From an uncultured Prevotella sp. (GTDB lineage Bacteria > Bacteroidota > Bacteroidia > Bacteroidales > Bacteroidaceae): a DNA stretch of 6,802 nt. Location: assembly GCA_934183355.1 (NCBI GenBank), contig CAKPST010000073.1, positions 1 to 6,802 on the forward strand. The letters run 5' to 3'. The notes beneath the pieces are model-generated. The model was not told the origin of the DNA, did no database searches, and saw only the letters and a program-made list of their open reading frames with translations. Below are positions 1-4,317 of this stretch, in pieces. Both the position numbers and the translations under genes were made by a program. Position 1 is the first letter of the stretch; every line of letters begins with the position of its first letter.

Positions 1-35
1 GGGAGGGGAAGATCTTTATATATACCACACTTTAA

Positions 36-79
36 ATAGGGCTCACGCCCTATCCTATATTATGCCGTCCCTTCGGGAC
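36..79. repeat. Two-hairpin intergenic repeat-like element
   Basis: Two perfect inverted repeats stand 13 bases apart: ATAGGGC/GCCCTAT (36-42 and 47-53, loop TCAC) and GTCCC/GGGAC (67-71 and 75-79, loop TTC). Neither is followed by a T-tract on either strand, so neither looks like a terminator. From memory, paired short GC hairpins of this kind recur in intergenic DNA of Bacteroidales genomes; that link is not tested here. Confidence 0.5.
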
Positions 80-132
80 TCACCAATCAATTCCACAAAA
101 CCTCGGGACTCACCAACCCAATATTTCACCAA
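73..132. repeat. 30-bp direct repeat, two copies
   Basis: The 14-mer TCGGGACTCACCAA occurs at 73-86 and again at 103-116, giving a 30-base period. The remaining 16 bases of each unit have diverged. The first copy includes the right arm of the hairpin at 67-79. The second lacks the left arm, so it looks like a partial duplication of that hairpin's right side. Confidence 0.6.
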
Positions 133-149
133 CATTCTTGTACACTCTG

Positions 150-237
150 TACTAAGCCCTCATACTAACCGTACTAAGCCCAGTTATACTCCATACTAAG
201 CCCAGTTACACTCCGTACTAAGCCCTTGCACTAACAA
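150..237. repeat. 22-bp tandem repeat, four copies
   Basis: TACTAAGCCC starts at 150, 172, 194 and 216, exactly 22 bases apart. The other 12 bases of each unit vary around a pattern like AGTTAYACTCCR; units two and three are almost identical, and units one and four are more diverged. The 12 bases before 150 resemble the end of a unit, so there may be about 4.5 copies. It is not a CRISPR array: the conserved core is only 10 bases and the variable part 12. Confidence 0.8.
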
Positions 238-258
238 TACCATGCATCGAATACTCAT

Positions 259-300
259 GGCTTGCAGTAAACCTGCCATCTGCAAGCCCTACTGCAAGCC
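259..300. repeat. Nested inverted and direct repeats (GGCTTGCAG)
   Basis: GGCTTGCAGTA at 259-269 is an exact inverted match to TACTGCAAGCC at 290-300 (11 bp, 20-base loop). Its first nine bases also match CTGCAAGCC at 280-288 (9 bp, 12-base loop). The two right-hand arms are direct repeats 12 bases apart, so the two foldings exclude each other. A further TTGCAGTA lies at about 355-362. No T-tract follows on the minus strand, so this is not a standard terminator for the gene ending at 390. Confidence 0.5.
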
Positions 301-389
301 TCCAACTTCATGTATATCAGCACCTTACACCGATATTTTCGCAATAATTGCAGATTGCAGTAGAAAAATAAAAACTTTGTTTAGTAGGC

Positions 390-968
390 TCAAAACCTTG
401 TGCCAAACAATATATGGAAGAATGTGGTGAATAGGATTTTGCAGTCGGTCCACAAGCTTTGGTGTTCGAGATAGTAGAGGTCGAAGTCGAGGCGGCGTAG
501 CATCTTCTCCATTGTGTCGGTATAGCCGTTGTGCAGTGTGGCATACGACGTCACACCAGGGCGAATGGCATACAGCTCCTCATAGCGCGGATTAAACTTA
601 ATGATCTTGTCGATATAGAACTTGCGTTCGGGACGATAACCAATAAACGCCATGTCGCCCTTGAACACATTCCACAACTGTGGCAATTCGTCGAGATGAT
701 GAGCACGCATCCATCTGCCCACACGGGTGAGTCGGGGGTCGCTCAACGCACCGTCGAGCAGCAGCTGAGGTCCATCCTTCTCTGCCTCGTGAATCATACT
801 GCGAAACTTATAGATATAGAACGGCTTGCCATGCAGCCCAATGCGCTCCTGTCGATAGATGACAGGCTGCCCATCCTCCAAGCGTATTGCCACATAGCAC
901 ACGGCGAACAATGGGGCGAATAATATCAGAGCTATTGCTGAAGCTATTATATCTATAAGTCTTTTCAT
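390..968 (-). CDS. Small single-domain sugar-phosphate transferase (bacterial sugar transferase family)
   Basis: A 192-residue monotopic phosphoglycosyl transferase, expected to move a sugar-1-phosphate from a nucleotide sugar onto undecaprenyl phosphate at the inner face of the cytoplasmic membrane, the first step of capsule, exopolysaccharide or glycoprotein glycan assembly. Visible family features in order: N-terminal KRLIDI and a hydrophobic re-entrant helix (about 5-29), PVIYRQERIG and a FYIYKFRSM block (35-58), DPRLTRVGRWMR (77-88), the catalytic Asp-Glu pair at 93-94 in LDELPQLWNVFKGDM, and IGYRPER (109-115). Length and dyad position match the PglC class, and the long N-terminal region of WcaJ-type enzymes is absent. 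The usual GPRP is GYRP here. The sugar donor cannot be read from sequence. The gene starts 36 bases past the terminator hairpin of the nucleotidyltransferase, so it is probably a separate unit. No clear promoter of its own is visible. Confidence 0.9.
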   Translation of the reverse strand: MKRLIDIIASAIALILFAPLFAVCYVAIRLEDGQPVIYRQERIGLHGKPFYIYKFRSMIHEAEKDGPQLLLDGALSDPRLTRVGRWMRAHHLDELPQLWNVFKGDMAFIGYRPERKFYIDKIIKFNPRYEELYAIRPGVTSYATLHNGYTDTMEKMLRRLDFDLYYLEHQSLWTDCKILFTTFFHILFGTRF

Positions 969-1001
969 TCTTTAATAATGCGGTTGTTACTATAATAACG
1001 C

Positions 1002-1034
1002 AAAAAGAGAACTTTAATTGTATAAAGTTCTCTT
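1002..1034 (-). terminator. Rho-independent terminator of the nucleotidyltransferase gene
   Basis: A perfect 12-bp stem (AAGAGAACTTTA at 1005-1016 with TAAAGTTCTCTT at 1023-1034, loop of 6) lies 29 bases after the stop. Reading the minus strand, the stem ends in T's and runs on into TTT then G. The plus strand is also T-rich after the stem (CTTTTTTATATT), so it could act in both directions. Confidence 0.8.
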
Positions 1035-1063
1035 CTTTTTTATATTCAAGTGATATTTACTCC

Positions 1064-1978
1064 TTAGAACATCTTCTCAGGATATACACCCTCCTCGCCA
1101 AGCTTCTGGAACTTCTCCACTACACCCGGACGATCCTCTGGATATGTCACACCGAACCACTTAGATGTGGTGTCGAGCACCTCGCAAGTAGCTGTGCCGT
1201 CGTTGATGAGCTTGTCCACCATCAATGGGATGAAGAATTCGCTCTTGAGGTTCTCCATATTCTTAGGGTCAGAGAGGAATGTCTTGAAGAACTCGTTGCT
1301 ATGCTTGAAGTAGTCGGGAGTGAAGCCCCAGAAGTTCATAGACACCGGAGTTGTATCAGGGATAGCCACCCATGTCTCGCCGTCGTCGTCGAGATACTTC
1401 ACAACGCCGTCGATGCGCTGAATCTTGGTGCGCTCAACTACAGATGTAAGGTGGTGGTTCTCGTCGTTGGCGCATACACCGCGGCTAACAGTACCGCTGT
1501 CAGAGAGAGTGTTGCCTACGCGGAAGCCTACCATAGCATACTTGCCAGTAGAGCCTTCAGGAAGCTCGCTAAGCCATTTGCCAAGCACCTTGAAAGCGTC
1601 GCGGTCGTAGAAGTCGTCGCAGTTGAGCACAGCGAACGGCTCGTTGATAACACTCTCGCCCATCATCAAGGCGTGGTTGGTGCCCCAAGGCTTGGTGCGA
1701 CCCTCAGGACATGTGAATCCCTCTGGCAGTGCGTCGAGAGACTGGAATACGAGCTCGCATGGGATGTGACCCTCATATTTAGACAGAACGATGCGGCGGA
1801 AGTCGTCCTCGAAGTCCTTACGGATAACGAATACGAGCTTGCCGAAGCCTGCGTTGATGGCATCGTAGATAGAGTAGTCCATGATGGTTTCACCGTGAGG
1901 ACCCAGCTCGTCAAGCTGCTTCAAGCCACCATAACGGCTACCCATACCTGCAGCGAGGAGGAAAAGTGTTGGTTTCAT
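1064..1978 (-). CDS. Sugar-phosphate nucleotidyltransferase family protein
   Basis: A 304-residue cytosolic protein of the NTP_transferase (GT-A-like Rossmann) superfamily, expected to make a nucleotide sugar from an NTP and a sugar phosphate. The N-terminal pyrophosphorylase signature LAAGMGSRYGGLKQ is at residues 8-21, with Arg15 and Lys20 in the usual nucleotide-contacting positions. PWGTNHALMMGE (98-109) takes the place of the nucleobase-binding GTxxA motif, and NCDDFYD (119-125) supplies the expected metal-binding Asp. SMNFWGF (213-219) and WFGVTYPEDRPGV (274-286) complete the core. There is no C-terminal left-handed beta-helix, so it is not a GlmU-type fusion. The substrate is undetermined: UDP-glucose, MurU-like or another sugar are possible. 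A promoter candidate precedes it and a strong terminator follows. The start follows directly on an AT-rich leader, with MKPTLFLLAAG beginning the fold as expected. Confidence 0.85.
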   Translation of the reverse strand: MKPTLFLLAAGMGSRYGGLKQLDELGPHGETIMDYSIYDAINAGFGKLVFVIRKDFEDDFRRIVLSKYEGHIPCELVFQSLDALPEGFTCPEGRTKPWGTNHALMMGESVINEPFAVLNCDDFYDRDAFKVLGKWLSELPEGSTGKYAMVGFRVGNTLSDSGTVSRGVCANDENHHLTSVVERTKIQRIDGVVKYLDDDGETWVAIPDTTPVSMNFWGFTPDYFKHSNEFFKTFLSDPKNMENLKSEFFIPLMVDKLINDGTATCEVLDTTSKWFGVTYPEDRPGVVEKFQKLGEEGVYPEKMF

Positions 1979-2052
1979 AATTTATAGTTATTACATTAGT
2001 TAGAAATGTTTATGCCTATGCTTTTGTATAGAGCATCAATCTATATCAAGCA

Positions 2053-2083
2053 CAAAAGTAGCAAATTACTACGACATAAAAAA
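2053..2083 (-). promoter_or_regulatory. Bacteroidetes-type promoter for the nucleotidyltransferase
   Basis: On the minus strand TACTTTTG (2060-2053) matches the -7 consensus TAnnTTTG. A T-run lies 19 bases upstream (2083-2080), a weak -33 element in place of TTTG. The expected start near 2046 gives a leader of about 67 bases. Confidence 0.5.
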
Positions 2084-2122
2084 ACTTTAGACAGTTATTT
2101 TTTGTTTTTGCCGACTTCTTAT

Positions 2123-3694
2123 TTATATTCCCGGCACGAAGTGTGATGTCTTGGCACCCTTCTCGCGTTCGCGGCGCAGGATGTTCTGCATGTCATACAC
2201 CAGTTGCGGATGAGATGCCGACACGTTCTGTCCCTCCCAGTTGCTGTCCTGTATGTTGTAGAGCTGTGGCTGTGGGTCGCTGCCGGTCTCGGTCTTGGGC
2301 GCCCAGTCTATCTCCTTGGGGCCGTCGCTTGGCTCTATGTACTTCCACTCCTTGGTGCGCACGGAGAGCACGTGGTTGTAGGCAAGCTCTATGACGTAGG
2401 GACGGTCGGTGGTGTCGGTGCCGAGCAGATTGCCCAGACGGTCTTGGCTGTCGGGGGCGCTCCCCTTGGGGAATCGTGCTCCGATGAGTTTGCCGAGCGA
2501 TGCCATCCAGTCTACCTGCGACATCAGCGTTGTAGAGGTCTGTCCGCCCTTCACCTTCATAGGCCAGCGCACAATGGCAGGCACCTGTGTGCCACCCTCA
2601 AAGGCGCTGTATTTGTTGCCGCGCCATGGTCCGGCTGGCTTGTGACCGTTGAGCAGCTCCTCGGCGCGGTCCTGATAGCCGTCGTCCACAACGGGGCCGT
2701 TGTCGCTTGAGAGGATGATGATGGTGTTGTCGGCGATGCCCAGCTTGTCGAGGGTCTCCATTATCTGTCCCACCGACCAGTCGAACTGCACGATGGCGTC
2801 ACCACGGAGTCCCATGCCACTCTTGCCACGGAATCGCGGATGAGGGAAACGAGGCACGTGAACGTCGTTGGTGGCGAAATACATGAAGAAGGGTTTCTCC
2901 TTATTAGCCTTGATGAAGCTGATGGCGTGCGAAGTGATGGAGTCGGCGATGTTCTCGTCCTTCCATATTGCCTTGCCGCCGCCGCGCATATAGCCTATAC
3001 GACCTATGCCATTGACGATGCTCTGGTTGTGGCCCACACTCGACTTAAGGTTGTAGCACAATTCGGGATTGTTCTTGCCCGTGGGTTCTCCCTTGAAATT
3101 CTTCTTGTAGCTCACCTCGATGGGGTGCTCGGCATCCCAGTTGGCTACGCTGCCATCCTCTATAAAGACGCATGGCACACGGTCGGCTGTGGCAGCCATG
3201 ATATAGTGATAGTCGAAACCGATGTCGCCGAGGCTCATTGGCAACTGGGCGTTCCAGTCTTGAGTGCCCTGCTTCTCGCCCAGTCCGAGGTGCCACTTGC
3301 CGATGGCGCAAGTGCTGTAGCCGCAGCTCTTGAACATGTCTGCCATGGTGAACTGTCCCGGCTTGATAATCATGCCCGCATTGCCGGCAGCGATGTCGGT
3401 GTCGGGGCGGCGCCAAGCATACTCACCCGTGAGCAGCGAGTAGCGCGACGGCGTACTGGTGGCAGCCACGGCGTGTGTGTCGGTGAATCGGATGCCCTGC
3501 TGTGCGAGTCGGTCGACATTAGGAGTCTGCACGTTCTTGGCACCATAGCAACCGAGGTCGCCATAGCCGAGGTCGTCAGCGAAGATGATGATGACATTAG
3601 GACGTTGCGGATCGGCTTTAGCCTTCTTAGCCGCATACATCGACTGTGCCGCCAAAGGGGCAAGCAGCGAAATGGCTATAAAACTTTTCTTCAT
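2123..3694 (-). CDS. Periplasmic serine-type sulfatase (S1 family)
   Basis: A 523-residue exported hydrolase predicted to remove sulfate esters from glycans. A Sec signal peptide (residues 1 to about 21, MKKSFIAISLLAPLAAQSMYA) has no lipobox cysteine, so a soluble periplasmic enzyme is likely. The S1 signature S-T-P-S-R is at 80-84 followed by LLTG (87-90). Ser80 is the residue oxidised to formylglycine, which in anaerobes requires the radical-SAM maturase anSME. Metal and active-site motifs are intact: FADD (38-41), GKWHLG (132-137), NDVHVP (276-281), SSDNGP (329-334) and RGNKYSAFEGG (358-368). Length is typical. The HVPRFPHPRFRGKS segment recalls Bacteroides sulfatases acting on host or dietary glycans, but the subfamily and substrate are not resolved. 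No SusC/SusD pair or glycosidase is nearby in this window, and its own promoter candidate suggests single-gene transcription. The gene is visibly more GC-rich than its flanks. Confidence 0.95.
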   Translation of the reverse strand: MKKSFIAISLLAPLAAQSMYAAKKAKADPQRPNVIIIFADDLGYGDLGCYGAKNVQTPNVDRLAQQGIRFTDTHAVAATSTPSRYSLLTGEYAWRRPDTDIAAGNAGMIIKPGQFTMADMFKSCGYSTCAIGKWHLGLGEKQGTQDWNAQLPMSLGDIGFDYHYIMAATADRVPCVFIEDGSVANWDAEHPIEVSYKKNFKGEPTGKNNPELCYNLKSSVGHNQSIVNGIGRIGYMRGGGKAIWKDENIADSITSHAISFIKANKEKPFFMYFATNDVHVPRFPHPRFRGKSGMGLRGDAIVQFDWSVGQIMETLDKLGIADNTIIILSSDNGPVVDDGYQDRAEELLNGHKPAGPWRGNKYSAFEGGTQVPAIVRWPMKVKGGQTSTTLMSQVDWMASLGKLIGARFPKGSAPDSQDRLGNLLGTDTTDRPYVIELAYNHVLSVRTKEWKYIEPSDGPKEIDWAPKTETGSDPQPQLYNIQDSNWEGQNVSASHPQLVYDMQNILRREREKGAKTSHFVPGI

Positions 3695-3750
3695 ACTTAA
3701 TTATTGTTTTTAGTTTTGTAGTATAATAACGTAGTAGTGTATCAATTAGG

Positions 3751-3758
3751 CAAAATTA
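3751..3758 (-). promoter_or_regulatory. Candidate -7 box upstream of the sulfatase
   Basis: TAATTTTG on the minus strand fits TAnnTTTG and would start transcription near 3745, leaving a leader of about 50 bases. No TTTG is found 19-20 bases upstream (TTACG instead), so the promoter may be weak or activator-dependent. Confidence 0.4.
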
Positions 3759-3831
3759 TCAATAAAAATCCATATAACGTAATCTTTCTGCCATTAGTTG
3801 CGATATTTTTCATTATTTCACGTTTGGGCAT

Positions 3832-3856
3832 AAAAAAAGGGGCTCCGCTGAGTCCC
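3832..3856 (-). terminator. Intrinsic terminator of the candidate small RNA
   Basis: Seven-position stem, 3856-3850 with 3845-3839, loop of four, then seven T's on the minus strand (3838-3832). One stem position is an A·C mismatch in the minus-strand RNA but a G·U pair on the plus strand. The T-tract exists only on the minus strand, which sets the direction. Confidence 0.65.
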
Positions 3857-3893
3857 AATCTTGTTAACCTTAAATCTAATACCATGAAAAACA
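3832..3893 (-). ncRNA. Candidate free-standing small RNA, about 60 nt
   Basis: Minus-strand unit between the terminator at 3997-4034 and the sulfatase promoter. A consensus promoter (3927-3897) predicts a start near 3892. The transcript would run through an AT-rich stretch containing CATGGTATTAGATTT and AAGGTTAACAAG, and end in a hairpin, GGGaCTC-AGCG-GAGcCCC (3856-3839), followed by T7. It contains no useful reading frame. The body resembles, from memory, a sequence that recurs in Bacteroidales genomes, and the short promoter-to-terminator layout recalls published Bacteroidales-specific RNA motifs such as Bacteroidales-1. I cannot confirm membership. The alternative is a decayed leader or attenuator, but the sulfatase has its own promoter candidate downstream. 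Confidence 0.55.
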
Positions 3894-3896
3894 TTG

Positions 3897-3927
3897 CAAA
3901 GATACAGCAATTTAGCGAAATTGCAAA
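3897..3927 (-). promoter_or_regulatory. Consensus Bacteroidetes promoter for the candidate small RNA
   Basis: TTTG (3927-3924), exactly 19 bases, then TATCTTTG (3904-3897): a full match to the Bacteroidetes -33/-7 consensus and the best promoter in the window. The spacer holds an inverted repeat, GCAATTT (3907-3913) with AAATTGC (3918-3924), which could be an operator or chance. Confidence 0.75.
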
Positions 3928-3996
3928 GGATTTGTAATATTTTATGTCGGTTTTAGTTGCGAAACGAAACATTTATTGACATATATCATGCCGATT

Positions 3997-4034
3997 GAAA
4001 GAAAATGAGGGCATGGCAGCGATGCCACACCCTC
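3997..4034 (-). terminator. Strong terminator of the 65-residue protein gene
   Basis: A 12-bp stem (4034-4023 with 4018-4007, tetraloop TCGC on the minus strand) begins 19 bases after the stop and is followed by ATTTTCTTTC. Two stem positions are G·U wobbles in minus-strand RNA but A·C mismatches on the plus strand, so the hairpin is built for minus-strand transcription. Confidence 0.8.
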
Positions 4035-4052
4035 CTCTAAAGTTTGTTGCTA

Positions 4053-4250
4053 TTAGTCTTCGTCAGCCCAGTGGTTGAAGAAGTTTGACGAACGCATCTC
4101 GTCTTGCGACATGCCTTCACCGCTTTCTATGTCACCGAGGTCGCTCTGTACTCCATCCTTTCCATTAGGAGTGAGCGATGTAGCTATAGGCATAACAGTC
4201 TCCACTTCCACAATGTCGATATGGGGTGTTTGATATAATTTCTTTTCCAT
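4053..4250 (-). CDS. Short acidic protein of unknown function, Prevotella-type 'Y..P' family
   Basis: A 65-residue protein beginning MEKKLYQTPHIDIVEVET, then MPIATSL, then a polar acidic stretch rich in D, E and G (about residues 29-53) and an aromatic acidic end, NFFNHWADED. There is no signal peptide, membrane segment or cysteine. I recognise the pattern, not a function: many Prevotella and Bacteroides genomes encode short proteins with a KK-Y-x-x-P-x-I start, a small hydrophobic patch ending in Ser, and an acidic W/F-rich tail. The gene lies 67 bases after the stop of the secreted Ig-like protein on the same strand, with no terminator or clear promoter between, so co-transcription is likely. 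The strong terminator just downstream supports a real gene. It could be a peptide precursor or a small regulator; nothing decides this. Confidence 0.7.
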   Translation of the reverse strand: MEKKLYQTPHIDIVEVETVMPIATSLTPNGKDGVQSDLGDIESGEGMSQDEMRSSNFFNHWADED

Positions 4251-4317
4251 GTTATCGTTGATTTTATTTATTGTTGTTTGTTTTAGATTTCACATGCATT
4301 TCAGTAAGCCGTCATAT

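Larger units (their letters stand above)
1..389. other. Gene-free, repeat-rich left flank
   Basis: No convincing gene is present. The only open frame of note, 62 codons on the plus strand starting at 242, runs through repeats and overlaps the end of the sugar transferase gene antisense. Its cysteine- and proline-rich translation resembles nothing I know. The stretch holds the two-hairpin element, the 30-bp and 22-bp repeats and the inverted repeats at 259-300. I see no hairpin plus T-tract just downstream of the sugar transferase stop. Confidence 0.6.

Noticed and set aside
75..112. GGGACTCA shared between the left-flank repeats and the small-RNA terminator stem
   Set aside because: An eight-base match with different surroundings; probably chance.
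150..237. Possible CRISPR array
   Set aside because: Core of 10 bases and spacer of 12 are far too short, linkers are similar to each other, and no cas genes are present.
242..430. Plus-strand frame of 62 codons at the left end
   Set aside because: Runs through repeats and the antisense end of the sugar transferase; no promoter or family resemblance.
1301..1987. Plus-strand open frame of 228 codons
   Set aside because: Antisense to the nucleotidyltransferase, whose motifs are intact; the translation resembles no family.
2078..2101. Possible terminator downstream of the sulfatase
   Set aside because: The stem is only AACT/AGTT plus A-T pairs after a mismatch; too weak to call, though a T-run follows on the minus strand.
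2840..3700. Long plus-strand open frame of 286 codons
   Set aside because: Antisense shadow of the sulfatase gene caused by its GC-rich codon use; the translation lacks recognisable motifs, and the sulfatase frame has every catalytic motif.
3737..3937. Overlapping plus- and minus-strand open frames of 66 and 76 codons, including a 17-codon frame from 3883
   Set aside because: They cross the promoter and terminator of the candidate small RNA; composition is what AT-rich spacer DNA gives, and no start signal is seen.
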